64,000 nucleotides of DNA, taken from an uncultured Eubacteriales bacterium (GTDB lineage Bacteria > Bacillota > Clostridia > Christensenellales > Aristaeellaceae). The notes beneath the pieces were generated by a model that saw only the letters and a program-made list of their open reading frames with translations, was not told the origin of the DNA and searched no databases. The stretch spans positions 62,001 to 126,000 of the forward strand of contig CACWXY010000006.1 of the NCBI GenBank assembly GCA_902764915.1, written 5' to 3'. The stretch's first letter is position 1. Each line of letters starts with the position of its first letter. The position numbers and the translations under genes were made by a program. This document shows, piece by piece, positions 7,658-16,511 of the stretch.

Positions 7658-8686
7658 TTATGGAATGGGAATGATTTTATTCGCACGCAGCGACAGGGAC
7701 ACTCTGTCGCCGATGGAATAACCGTTTTGCTGTTCCGTCTTTACGACGAACTCACCGATGGGCGTGCGCACATTGTACTGCACATTTCGGCCCAGGAAAG
7801 TAGTCACCAGAACCTCGCCGGGAAGCAGGTTTTCCCCGCCTTCGCCGGGTGCCATGATCTCCACATCCTCCGGACGAATGCAGGCAAGCCCTGCACCCTC
7901 TGCAGCCGGCATGCGCATTACGCGCCCGTCCTCCGTAACCAGCCCATCCGAGCCCGGCCGAAGGCTGAAGAAATTCTCAAACCCTACAAAGCGCGCAATA
8001 AACTCGCTGGCAGGGCGGTTGAATATATGGGAAGGCGTATCCATCTGTTCGATGACGCCCCGGTTCATGATTGCGACCTTATCGGAAATCGCAAAGCACT
8101 CCTCCTGGTCATGCGTGACATAGATCGCGGTAAAGCCAAGCTCCTGCTGAATCCGGCGGATCTCCACCCGCATCTTCACCCGCAGCTTGGCATCCAGATT
8201 GGAAAGCGGCTCGTCAAAGAGCATAAGATCCGGCCGTATGACCATGGCACGGGCCAGTGCCACGCGCTGCCGCTGTCCCCCGGACATTTCCCGGGGATAG
8301 CGCTTTTCAAAGCCAGTCAGGTCCACCAGAGAAAGCATTTCCGTGACCCGCTTTTCCATTTCATCGCGGGGCGTGCGCCGCATTTTCAGACCGAATGCCA
8401 CATTGTCAAACACGGTCATATGCGGAAAAAGCGCATAGCTCTGAAAGACAAACCCGAAATTGCGCCTGTGCAGCGGTACATGCGTGATATCCCGTCCGTC
8501 AAACAGAATGCGGCCCTCGCTTGGTTCGCTGAAGCCCGCGATCAGGCGCAGTGTGGTGGTCTTGCCGCAGCCGGAGGAACCCAGAAGAGACACAAACTCT
8601 CCCTTCTCCACCTGCAGCGCAAAATTCCGCAGAATGATATTCCTGTCATAACCGGCCGTGATATTCTGCATTTCCAGAAGTGCCAT
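7658..8686 (-). CDS. ABC transporter ATP-binding protein, PotA-like
   Basis: The 342-residue cytosolic ATPase has Walker [10 protein letters not shown] near residue 37, the signature [15 protein letters not shown], Walker B LMLFDEP followed by the D-loop SNLD, and the switch histidine in [10 protein letters not shown]-terminal TOBE-like domain of about 110 residues is present, as in PotA and other CUT/polyamine/iron importers. AAAGGAG lies 9 nt before ATG 8686. It powers the importer formed by the flanking permeases. Confidence 0.9.
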   Translation of the reverse strand: MALLEMQNITAGYDRNIILRNFALQVEKGEFVSLLGSSGCGKTTTLRLIAGFSEPSEGRILFDGRDITHVPLHRRNFGFVFQSYALFPHMTVFDNVAFGLKMRRTPRDEMEKRVTEMLSLVDLTGFEKRYPREMSGGQRQRVALARAMVIRPDLMLFDEPLSNLDAKLRVKMRVEIRRIQQELGFTAIYVTHDQEECFAISDKVAIMNRGVIEQMDTPSHIFNRPASEFIARFVGFENFFSLRPGSDGLVTEDGRVMRMPAAEGAGLACIRPEDVEIMAPGEGGENLLPGEVLVTTFLGRNVQYNVRTPIGEFVVKTEQQNGYSIGDRVSLSLRANKIIPIP

Positions 8687-8710
8687 CGTCCTTCTCTCCT
8701 TTGCGCTTTC

Positions 8711-9547
8711 TCAGTTGGCCATGGGATTGATCCGCCGGGACAGACGGTTGAACACATGAGACACCAGCATGGTCACCACAATCATGACCATGGCTACCGC
8801 GCTGGCCTGCACCCAGTCCCGCAGGCTCATGGCGTACTGATAGACCATGGTGGATAGCACCTGCGTATCCGTCGCGCCCAGAAGCTGCGGCGTGGTATAG
8901 GCTGTCATGCACCCGGTAAACACCAGAACAGCCCCGGTCACCAGCCCGGAAATGCTCAGGGGGAACACAATACGGAGGAAGGCCACAAGCCTTGTCGCAC
9001 CCAGACTGCCCGCTGCCTCTGTCAGATCACCGGGGATGGAATCCATCACACCCAGAAGCGAAAGAATCATCTGCGGCAGGAACAGCTGCACAAAGCCTAC
9101 GGTCATGGAAAACTCATTGTAGAGAAGACTCTGCGGACGCGCGAACAGCCCGACAGAGACCAGGAACTGATTCACAATCCCCTTGCGCCCCAGGATAACC
9201 ATCCAGGAAAACGAGCGGATTACAGGGCTTGTAAACATGGGGAACACAGCCAGCGCCATCATCATGCCCTTGTGTCGGGAATAGCGGCTGATGTAATAGG
9301 CGGAAGGAAAACCCAGCAGCGCGCACAGAAGCGTGGAGAGCAGCGAAAGGCGCACGCTCCGCCCGAATACCTGCTGAAAATAGACAGATGTAAAAAGACG
9401 GGTGTAGTTTTCCAGGCTGAAACGGCTTTCCGCCATAAAGGTTGAAAAGAGAATGGAGAACAGCGGAATCAGCATGAATACCGTGATAAACAGTGTTCCC
9501 GGGACCACAAGAAGCAGCCACATCCATTTTCGGAAACCCTTCTGCAT
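8711..9547 (-). CDS. ABC transporter permease, PotB-like
   Basis: The 278-residue membrane protein has about six transmembrane helices and the EAA loop LTEAAGSLGATRLVAFLRIVFPLSISG. It is the first gene of the importer operon (permease, ATPase, binding protein, permease). ATG at 9547 was chosen because the preceding AGGAAGGAG and the start of the hydrophobic helix agree with it; the longer open frame upstream runs through the promoter. Confidence 0.85.
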   Translation of the reverse strand: MQKGFRKWMWLLLVVPGTLFITVFMLIPLFSILFSTFMAESRFSLENYTRLFTSVYFQQVFGRSVRLSLLSTLLCALLGFPSAYYISRYSRHKGMMMALAVFPMFTSPVIRSFSWMVILGRKGIVNQFLVSVGLFARPQSLLYNEFSMTVGFVQLFLPQMILSLLGVMDSIPGDLTEAAGSLGATRLVAFLRIVFPLSISGLVTGAVLVFTGCMTAYTTPQLLGATDTQVLSTMVYQYAMSLRDWVQASAVAMVMIVVTMLVSHVFNRLSRRINPMAN

Positions 9548-9592
9548 ATGTGGATTCGCTCCTTCCTGAAAGAATGTTCGGAAACCTTTCGC

Positions 9593-9621
9593 ATTGTATC
9601 GGTTCCTGCAGGGCTCGTCAA
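9593..9621 (-). promoter_or_regulatory. Promoter of the PotBADC-like operon
   Basis: On the minus strand TTGACG (9616-9621) and TACAAT (9593-9598) are exactly 17 nt apart, about 45 nt upstream of the first permease start. Confidence 0.8.
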
Positions 9622-9730
9622 TGGCTAAAACGGGTATTTTGTCCTGTTTTTTCCATGATTCTCCATGGAATGTTCGGTTTTTGTGTGTTCCGGAATCACG
9701 GTCCGTACCGCTGCCCGATGCAGAAAAAGA

Positions 9731-9772
9731 AAAAGGCACAGAGGATGTGATCCGTCATCCCCTGTGCTTTTC
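9731..9772 (-). terminator. Terminator after the ABC-F gene and its operon
   Basis: Arms 9731-9747 and 9756-9771 form a long stem with one bulge. On the minus strand it is followed by two runs of five T. It marks the end of the nine-gene unit that begins with parA. Confidence 0.8.
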
Positions 9773-9774
9773 CC

Positions 9775-11703
9775 TTATGCGTCTGTGCTGTTTTCCTCCA
9801 GCATCAGGGACTGTTCCTCCCACGTTTCATACAGCGCGGCAATCCGTTCCTTCTGCTTCTGGTACTCGCGGGCAAGCGCTGCAGCCTTTTCCGGATCCTG
9901 GTATGTGGCAGGGTCCGCCAGTGCATGCTCCATACGCGCCCCTTCTGCCTCCGCGGCAGCAATCGCTTTTTCCGTATCCTCAATCGCCTGACGCATCTGA
10001 CGTATCTTCTGCGCTTCCAGCGTCTTTTTCTTCTTTTCCCGGTTCATCTGTGTCCGCGTTACACCGCTGTCCACACCGTCCGGGGGCTGCTCCCGGTTTA
10101 CCTTTTCGAAGTAATCGTCATAATTGCCCAGGTATTCCACGATTCCTTCCTTTTCCATCACTGCCACTCTGGTGGCGAAGCGGTTGATGAAATAGCGGTC
10201 ATGGGAGATCGCCAGGATCGTCCCCGGGAAATCCTCCAGTGCCTTTTCCAGCACTTCCCGGCTGTCCATGTCCAGATGATTCGTCGGTTCATCCAAAAGC
10301 AGCAGATTATCCTTGTGCAGCATCAGCTTGGTCAGCGCCACCCGTCCCTTTTCACCGCCTGAAAGCGTCGAAACCGGCATCAGTACATCATCCCCGGTAA
10401 AAAGAAACATACCCAGCGCACCGCGCACTTCTGTCTGCTCCAGCCTTCGAAAATCGTCCCAGACCTCGTCCAGGACACTCTTATCCGGATGCAGTTTTGC
10501 CTGATGCTGATCATAGTATCCGATGTCTACGCCGCTGCCGAACCGTATGGTGCCTGTGTCCGGCTTTTCTTCCCCGACAATGCACTTGAGCAGCGTAGAC
10601 TTGCCTGCACCATTGTCTCCGATCAGTGCGACCCGGTCTCCGGCGCGCAGATGCATGTGTACATCCGAAAACAGTGTCCGCCCGTCATACCCCTTGCTCA
10701 CACCTTCCAGCATCAGCACGTCCTCGCCCGTGCGCCGTCTCGTCTCAAAGTGGAAATGGACGGAATGCTCGTCCTGCGGCTTTTCCACACGTTCCAGTTT
10801 CTCCAGACGTTTTTCACGGCTCTCCGCGGCGCGAATGGATTTTTCACGGTTGAACATACGGTAGCGGGCAATAATCGCTTCCTGCCGCTCGATCTCCTTC
10901 TGCTGCAGCTGCCATGTCTTCATGCGGATCTCAAAGCGTGTTTCCCGCTCCTTCATATACTCGGTATAATTGCCGTCATACATTTCGATGCGTCCGAAGA
11001 GCAGTTCCGCCATATGATCGCATACATGGTCAAGGAAATAGCGGTCATGAGAAATGATCAGCACCGCGCCGCGGTAGGATGCCAGATAGTTTTCCAGCCA
11101 GGCAATGGATTTCAGATCCAGATGATTGGTCGGCTCATCCAGAAGAAGCAGATCCGGTTCCGACAGCAGCATACGTCCCAGGCACAGCCGTGTCCGCTCC
11201 CCGCCCGAGAGCAGCGACGCCTTCTGGCTCTGCTGTTCCCGGCGAAAGCCCAGGCCTGCCAGTACGCCCTGCACCGCTGAGCGCCAGCCGTATCCGTTCC
11301 CGCGCTCAAAATCCCGGGTCAGCTGGTCGTACCGGCTGCCCAGACGCCGAAGAAGCGTTTCGTCGGCATAGCTTTCGGCCATCTGCCGCTCAACGTCCCG
11401 CATCTCCTCTTCCATCTGCACCATAGGCGCAAAGACGGCTTCCATCTCCTCCAGCACGGTTTTCTCGCTGTCAATCTCTCCCTGCTGGGCCAGATATCCC
11501 AGACGCAGCCCTTTCTGCATGGTCATGGTTCCGCTGTCACTGGTTTCCACGCCCGCGATGATCTTCATCAGCGTAGACTTTCCGCTGCCGTTCACGCCCA
11601 CAAGCCCCAGCCGCTCACCGGTCTGCAGTGTCAGGGAAGCGCCTTTTAAGACAGCATTGGTTCCAAAACTCTTCTCGATCTCCTGAAGGGAAAGAAGGAT
11701 CAA
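9775..11703 (-). CDS. ABC-F family ATPase (ribosome-associated, YdiF/Uup-like)
   Basis: The 642-residue soluble protein has two ABC cassettes: Walker A GVNGSGKST and GDNGAGKST, signatures LSGGERTRLCLG and LSGGEKGRVALT, and DEPTNHLD twice. A charged linker lies between them, as in ABC-F factors that act at the ribosomal E site, and a lysine- and glutamate-rich coiled coil forms the last 100 residues. There are no membrane segments. TTG at 11703 is the likely start because GAAAGGGG lies 8 nt before it; the in-frame GTG at 11712 overlaps that Shine-Dalgarno. A role in translation or antibiotic protection is family knowledge; which one is unknown. Confidence 0.85.
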   Translation of the reverse strand: MILLSLQEIEKSFGTNAVLKGASLTLQTGERLGLVGVNGSGKSTLMKIIAGVETSDSGTMTMQKGLRLGYLAQQGEIDSEKTVLEEMEAVFAPMVQMEEEMRDVERQMAESYADETLLRRLGSRYDQLTRDFERGNGYGWRSAVQGVLAGLGFRREQQSQKASLLSGGERTRLCLGRMLLSEPDLLLLDEPTNHLDLKSIAWLENYLASYRGAVLIISHDRYFLDHVCDHMAELLFGRIEMYDGNYTEYMKERETRFEIRMKTWQLQQKEIERQEAIIARYRMFNREKSIRAAESREKRLEKLERVEKPQDEHSVHFHFETRRRTGEDVLMLEGVSKGYDGRTLFSDVHMHLRAGDRVALIGDNGAGKSTLLKCIVGEEKPDTGTIRFGSGVDIGYYDQHQAKLHPDKSVLDEVWDDFRRLEQTEVRGALGMFLFTGDDVLMPVSTLSGGEKGRVALTKLMLHKDNLLLLDEPTNHLDMDSREVLEKALEDFPGTILAISHDRYFINRFATRVAVMEKEGIVEYLGNYDDYFEKVNREQPPDGVDSGVTRTQMNREKKKKTLEAQKIRQMRQAIEDTEKAIAAAEAEGARMEHALADPATYQDPEKAAALAREYQKQKERIAALYETWEEQSLMLEENSTDA

Positions 11704-11721
11704 GGCAAGCACCCCTTTCTG

Positions 11722-12417
11722 TTACGGCCAAAGCAGCCAGATATGAATCGCGGCAAGAAGAAGCAGGCATCCGATCTCGGAAGTGGAAAACCGGCGTCCG
11801 CCGCTGCGCGGCATGCTGCCGGAAAACATGCACAGAAAAAGAACCATCACAGGCACACACAGGCAGACGGCCAAAGCCGGTATTCTCCCCGGCAGCAGCA
11901 TTGCCGCATTATACGCCGCGTGCATGAAGCAGCACGGAAGCAGCGCTTCGCTTTTCGCATACACAGCCCCGCTCATGCACCCCAGCAGAAAGAGCGGCAC
12001 CAGATCTGCACGGGACACATGCACAAGCGCAAACAGGATACCGCCCGTCAGAATTCCTCCGGCATTTCCCAGGGCTTCGCTGCACCGCTTCTGTACGCCC
12101 GGCCGGAACAGCCATTCCTCGGCAAAGGGAATCAGGACAACGGCAAGAACGGCGCCTGTCGGGTCCGTTTCAGCCGACACATAACCGTCCCCTGTCCGCA
12201 CAAGCAGCGCCAGCGACGCACCGGCGAGTGCGCTGAGCACGCTCATGCGGCATGGAACAGCGAATGACGGACGCCCTGCGCACAGAAGTGCTGCGCCCAT
12301 GTGAATAGACGCCATGCACATGACGCGCACGCATGCCGGCAACGGCACGCTTCCCATAAGAATTCGTACGCCCGTCCATACAAGCAGTACCGCAAAAGGC
12401 GAAAGGCGCTTACGCAT
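11722..12417 (-). CDS. CPBP-family intramembrane metalloprotease (CAAX/Abi)
   Basis: The 231-residue polytopic membrane protein carries the three CPBP motifs: EEWLFRP (EExxxR), FALVH (FxxxH) and HAAYNA (HxxxN). The glutamates and histidines coordinate the catalytic zinc within the membrane. Members process prenylated or other membrane peptides and are often linked to peptide immunity; the substrate here is unknown. Its start overlaps the end of walJ by 8 nt and the ABC-F gene follows after 18 nt, so it belongs to the long operon. Confidence 0.85.
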   Translation of the reverse strand: MRKRLSPFAVLLVWTGVRILMGSVPLPACVRVMCMASIHMGAALLCAGRPSFAVPCRMSVLSALAGASLALLVRTGDGYVSAETDPTGAVLAVVLIPFAEEWLFRPGVQKRCSEALGNAGGILTGGILFALVHVSRADLVPLFLLGCMSGAVYAKSEALLPCCFMHAAYNAAMLLPGRIPALAVCLCVPVMVLFLCMFSGSMPRSGGRRFSTSEIGCLLLLAAIHIWLLWP

Positions 12418-13234
12418 GTGCCAGGACCCCGGTGGGGTTCAGACGGTACAGATTTCCGACCCGTTCACGCCATGCCCGGTCAATCCACAGGTCCCGGCCA
12501 TTTTCCAGACCGTCCAGCTCCGCCCGTGTCTCACTGGTGAGAAGCGCCAGATTGGGCGTGTTGTTCTCCTGACTCATATGTCCCAGGATAAAATGGCGGG
12601 TACCCTTGTCAGCCAGCGCCATCAGTGCCTCGGCGCTGTCGGCATTGCTCATATGTCCCCGGCGTCCCAGGATCCGCTGCTTCAGTGCATAGGTATAGTG
12701 CGGATTGGCCCAGACCATGTCCGGGTCATGATTGCTCTCCAGCAGTATGACATCCGCGCCGGACAGTGCAAGCAGCATTTCCTTGCTGAAAAAGCCAAAG
12801 TCTGTTGCCAGCGCCACGGATACCGCTCCGTCATACACCCGAAAGCCGCAGGGATCCGCGGCATCATGGGAGACGGGAAAAGGGACAATGCCCAGACCGC
12901 CGATATAGAAGTCTGACTCTCTTTCAAATACTCTCTGCATGCCCCGGGGAAACGCGCCCACCTTATCGCCGATGGCGGCCCAGGTTTTCTCAGTGGCATA
13001 GACCGGGATATGATACTTGCGGCTCATCACCCCGATCCCGGCGATATGATCCCGGTGCTCATGGGTGACGAGAATGCCGGTCAGCGCATCCGGCTCTACG
13101 CCCAGAAAGCGCAGGGCTTCCTCGGTCTGCCTGCCGGACTTGCCGCAGTCGATCAGAAGCTGTGTATCCCCGCATCCGATATAGAACGCATTCCCGCTGG
13201 ACCCTGAATACAGAGAGCAGCAAACCATTTCCAT
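12410..13234 (-). CDS. walJ: MBL-fold hydrolase, WalJ/YycJ-like
   Basis: The 274-residue metallo-beta-lactamase-fold protein has the metal motif THEHRDH near residue 58 and later SHDA and ESNHD-type ligands. The opening CSLYSGSSGNAFYIG is characteristic of YycJ/WalJ, which in other Firmicutes influences coordination of cell division with replication or DNA repair. In this window it is not next to walRK but in the parAB-containing operon. AGAGGAG precedes ATG 13234. Confidence 0.85.
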   Translation of the reverse strand: MEMVCCSLYSGSSGNAFYIGCGDTQLLIDCGKSGRQTEEALRFLGVEPDALTGILVTHEHRDHIAGIGVMSRKYHIPVYATEKTWAAIGDKVGAFPRGMQRVFERESDFYIGGLGIVPFPVSHDAADPCGFRVYDGAVSVALATDFGFFSKEMLLALSGADVILLESNHDPDMVWANPHYTYALKQRILGRRGHMSNADSAEALMALADKGTRHFILGHMSQENNTPNLALLTSETRAELDGLENGRDLWIDRAWRERVGNLYRLNPTGVLAHA

Positions 13235-13252
13235 GTGTGCCTTCTCCTCTTC

Positions 13253-13996
13253 TCAAAGATCCAGATGCTTGACCACCCGTTCGTTCTCCGGAGGCGGCGT
13301 CATATAATTATCACCATACAGAACCCGCAGCACTTCGTCATAGCGCACCGGAATCCGGCAGGAGAGATGCTCAAAAGGCACAAGCTCTGTCTTTTCAAAC
13401 TGGTCCGGATGCCAGATATGCATCATCAGCTCAAAGGCGCCGTTGGACATGCACAGATCATTCCCGGCAGTGCAGCAGGTGGATACCTTCTCATAGCGCT
13501 TCGTCTTCCACTGCGTGGAAAACGGCAGCCCCAGCAGATGGGTCGCGTGCAGCAGCAGCCGGTTCTTCAGCGAAAAGCGGGAATAGTCCACGTCATGCTT
13601 GAGCATGCCCTGCAGAAGATGCAGACGGAAGAACCAGATCTTCCGCTGCAGGCCTTCCCGCGGCACATGGTCCAGTATAAACAGGTCCGTAAACGCCGCG
13701 GCCTTCTCGGGATCCCGGTTCATGACGCGGGGTGTCCAGGTGTTGAGATAGGTCAGTTCAAACTTCTGACTGCACTCCCGGGGATAGACCTCACGGAAGC
13801 GCGTAAAGGCTTCCCGGGTCATGAGCACGTCCACATCATCATCCCAGGGAATAAAGCCCTTGTGGCGCACGGCACCCAGCAGCGTTCCGCACATCAGGTT
13901 GTAGGGAATGCCGTGTTTCTCGCATATATCGATAATATCCTGCAGCTGTTCCAGGAGTTCCTCATGAATTTCCTGAAGCGTCAGTGTCTTTTCCAT
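13253..13996 (-). CDS. LicD-family phosphotransferase
   Basis: The 247-residue cytosolic protein shows the LicD signature: IPYNLMCGTLLGAVRHKGFIPWDDDVDVLM, where the DDDVD carboxylates bind metal. LicD enzymes move phosphocholine, or other phosphodiester groups, onto cell-surface glycans such as teichoic acids or capsules. ATG at 13996 is preceded by AAAGGAAAT; the longer frame upstream enters the transketolase gene. Its neighbours, a lipid-sugar transferase and a transketolase pair, support a role in decorating a surface glycan (inference). Confidence 0.85.
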   Translation of the reverse strand: MEKTLTLQEIHEELLEQLQDIIDICEKHGIPYNLMCGTLLGAVRHKGFIPWDDDVDVLMTREAFTRFREVYPRECSQKFELTYLNTWTPRVMNRDPEKAAAFTDLFILDHVPREGLQRKIWFFRLHLLQGMLKHDVDYSRFSLKNRLLLHATHLLGLPFSTQWKTKRYEKVSTCCTAGNDLCMSNGAFELMMHIWHPDQFEKTELVPFEHLSCRIPVRYDEVLRVLYGDNYMTPPPENERVVKHLDL

Positions 13997-14007
13997 TCCA
14001 TTTCCTT

Positions 14008-14931
14008 TCATCCATGCAGTGTCTGCATCACGCGCTGTGCGATCCTCTCCGCACTGATTCCGTACTGCGCACGCAGATAGGCCTGGGTTCCTACCAGTGT
14101 GGCATACGTATCCGGCATGCCGATGCGGTGAACCTGAACCGGTATGCCGCATTCCGCCACCGCTTCACACACCGCGCCGCCAACGCCTCCGATGACGGTA
14201 TGCTCCTCCACGGTAAAGATATGCCGCAGGCGCTGCGCCATAGTCATCAGTGTATCCGTATCCAGCGGCTTCAGACACGGGAGCGACACGACCCCGCAGG
14301 ATACGCCGGCCTTTTCCAGTATCGCCGCTGCTTCCCATGTCTGTGTCAGAATACCCCCGCCGCTGATCAGCGCAGTGTCCGTTCCCTCCCGAAGAACCAG
14401 GGCCTGCGGCGCATGATAATCCGGGATCGGCGATTCGTGCACGCACTTTTCCCCGCCCCGGCCCAGCCGCAGATAGCATGTCCCCGGTGTGCGCAGCATT
14501 TCCGGCACGACAGCCTCCACTTCCGCGGGATCGCCCGGCGTAAATACACGCATTCCCGGCAGTGCACGCATGACGGCCATATCTTCCGTCGCATGATGGC
14601 TCATGCCCAGGCTGCCGTACACCAGGCCGCCGCCCACGCATACGATCTTGACATCGGCCTCATGGTAGCAGCAGTCGTTCCGGATCTGCTCCAGACAGCG
14701 CAGCGTGGGAAAATTCCCGATCGAGTAGACCAGCACCGTACGCCCTGTGCGCGCCAGTCCCGCTGCCATGCTGACCATGGACTGCTCGGCAATCCCTGCG
14801 TTAATGAACTGGGAAGGAAACTGTTCCCAGAAGGGCTTCAGCACGCCAAAGCCCAGGTCTCCGGTGATCAGGACCAGGCGCGGGTTATTCTTCGCTTCCC
14901 GCATCAGCGCCCGAACAAACGCATCTCTCAT
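14008..14931 (-). CDS. Transketolase-like protein, C-terminal half
   Basis: The 307-residue protein corresponds to the pyrimidine-binding and C-terminal domains of a split transketolase. GIAEQSMVSMAAGLA contains the conserved glutamate that activates thiamine diphosphate. The ATG overlaps the TGA of the N-terminal subunit gene by 4 nt, so the two subunits are translationally coupled. Split transketolases of this kind are found in carbohydrate and surface-glycan gene sets as well as in the pentose phosphate pathway. The context here, between LicD and a sugar transferase, suggests synthesis of an unusual sugar or polyol (inference). Confidence 0.85.
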   Translation of the reverse strand: MRDAFVRALMREAKNNPRLVLITGDLGFGVLKPFWEQFPSQFINAGIAEQSMVSMAAGLARTGRTVLVYSIGNFPTLRCLEQIRNDCCYHEADVKIVCVGGGLVYGSLGMSHHATEDMAVMRALPGMRVFTPGDPAEVEAVVPEMLRTPGTCYLRLGRGGEKCVHESPIPDYHAPQALVLREGTDTALISGGGILTQTWEAAAILEKAGVSCGVVSLPCLKPLDTDTLMTMAQRLRHIFTVEEHTVIGGVGGAVCEAVAECGIPVQVHRIGMPDTYATLVGTQAYLRAQYGISAERIAQRVMQTLHG

Positions 14932-15812
14932 GGCCGCTGTGCCTCCAGTTCCCGAAGCGCCGCTTCGTATTCCTCGCCCTGCGGCGTACGGTAATGCCAC
15001 AGGATATCGTTCTCCATAAAGGACACGCCCTTGCCCTTGACGGTATCGGCAATGATCACCGACGGCGTTCCCTGGTGCGCATAGGCAATACGCAGTGCGT
15101 TCTCCAGGGCGTCCACATCATGCCCGTCCACCCGCTGCACAAACCATCCGAAATCCCGGAACTTGTCGTCAAGCGGTTCCAGAGCCAGGGTGTTTTCACA
15201 GAAGTCCAGCGACTGCATATGGTTGTGATCCACAACCGCCACCAGCCGGTCCAGGGCATACTGGTGTCCCTGCAGGCAGGCCTCCCATACCGCGCCTTCA
15301 TCGCACTCGCCGTCGCCCATGACCACTACGGTATGGCTGGAAAGCCCGTCCATCCGAAGGCCCAAGGCCGTACCCACACCGACGCCCAGGCCATGCCCCA
15401 GGGAGCCGGTAGAAAACTCAATGCCCGGCACGCCCCTGTGGCTCACGTGTCCCGACAGATGCGAACCGTTCTGATAATGCGTGCGCAGTGTCTCTACAGG
15501 AAAAAAGCCGCGCTCGGCAAGCGCTGCATAAACAGCGGCCCCTGCATGGCCCTTGCTGAGGATCAGCCGGTCACGCTCCGGCCAGGCAGGATCATCGGGC
15601 CGCACGCGCAGAATCCGTGTGTACAGCACGGCCATGATTTCCGCCACGGAAAAGATGGAACCGATATGACTTCCACGGCTGAGATGCGTCATTTCCAGGC
15701 CATGCCGCCGGATCAGCCAGGCCATCACCCGGGGGTCCATGGCATCCGGTACGGAAGGTGCAAACGAGAGATGGGTATATTCGGTATAGCTCATGCCTTC
15801 CTTATATTCCAT
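14928..15812 (-). CDS. Transketolase-like protein, N-terminal half
   Basis: The 294-residue protein binds the thiamine diphosphate pyrophosphate: the GDGECDEGAVWEA motif continues to a VDHNHMQ asparagine, as in the transketolase consensus. KGHAG and STGSLGHGLGVGVG are typical active-site segments. It is the partner of the overlapping C-terminal gene. ATG 15812 is the first usable start; ATG 15794, six codons later, with AAGGA close by, is an alternative. Confidence 0.85.
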   Translation of the reverse strand: MEYKEGMSYTEYTHLSFAPSVPDAMDPRVMAWLIRRHGLEMTHLSRGSHIGSIFSVAEIMAVLYTRILRVRPDDPAWPERDRLILSKGHAGAAVYAALAERGFFPVETLRTHYQNGSHLSGHVSHRGVPGIEFSTGSLGHGLGVGVGTALGLRMDGLSSHTVVVMGDGECDEGAVWEACLQGHQYALDRLVAVVDHNHMQSLDFCENTLALEPLDDKFRDFGWFVQRVDGHDVDALENALRIAYAHQGTPSVIIADTVKGKGVSFMENDILWHYRTPQGEEYEAALRELEAQRP

Positions 15813-15839
15813 ATTTTCCCTGACACCCCTTTCTTCCGC

Positions 15840-16511
15840 TTATTTCGCCTTGGTCCCTGCCTTGCGAAACACGCCGGCAATGGTTTCCAGAAACAGTCCC
15901 GCATCCAGCAGGAAAGACTGGTTCCGTGCATACTCCACCCGCAGACGGTTTTTCTCCGGCAGTATATATTTCTCATAGTTCTCCACCGGGTTTTCCTCGC
16001 CCACAATCTCGTCCTGCGCAATATAGACAAGAGAGGAACGATCCGTAATCCCCGGCCGCACCCAGAGGATGCACTCCTCGTCACGGGTGTACTGCGTGGT
16101 ATAGAGAAGCAGCTCCGGCCGCGGTCCCACAAAGGACATATCGCCTCTGAGAATATTGAACAGCTGCGGCAGTTCGTCCAGTTTCAGCCGGCGCATGATG
16201 CGGCCGCTGCGCGTCACGCGCGAGTCATGCAGGGCCGTGCACCCGCCGGTCTTGTCGGCGCCGACCACCATGGAGCGGAACTTGTAAATCTGAAACGTAC
16301 GGTTGTGATACCCGCCCCGGGGTGCCTTATACAGGACAGGTCCCGGGGAATCAAGCTTCACCCATACCGCCAGGGGAATCATGACCACCAGTCCGGGCAC
16401 CAGCAGCACCAGTGCCAGAACCACGTCCAGGATGCGCTTTACCACATGCGAATAGAAGGGATGGGACAGCGGCCCATCCCAGTAGGGTAAATTCTCTGTC
16501 TGTGCCGTCAT
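15840..16511 (-). CDS. Polyprenyl-phosphate sugar-1-phosphate transferase (WcaJ/RfbP type)
   Basis: The 223-residue protein has one hydrophobic helix (about residues 24-48) followed by the catalytic bacterial sugar transferase domain, with KFRSMVVGAD, KLDELPQLFNILRGDMSFVGPRP and a C-terminal GLFLETI-type tail. It starts the lipid-linked repeat unit of a surface polysaccharide by loading a sugar phosphate on undecaprenyl phosphate. ATG 16511 overlaps the parB stop codon (ATGA), with GGGAG 9 nt before it. The lack of long N-terminal membrane segments puts it in the short monotopic group. Confidence 0.9.
   Translation of the reverse strand: MTAQTENLPYWDGPLSHPFYSHVVKRILDVVLALVLLVPGLVVMIPLAVWVKLDSPGPVLYKAPRGGYHNRTFQIYKFRSMVVGADKTGGCTALHDSRVTRSGRIMRRLKLDELPQLFNILRGDMSFVGPRPELLLYTTQYTRDEECILWVRPGITDRSSLVYIAQDEIVGEENPVENYEKYILPEKNRLRVEYARNQSFLLDAGLFLETIAGVFRKAGTKAK

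Noticed and set aside
15443-15450. CACGTG core as a possible parS site
   Set aside because: Flanks do not match TGTTTCACGTGAAACA. The other CACGTG or ACGTGA occurrences near 62.57 and 63.0 kb also fail, so no parS is claimed.
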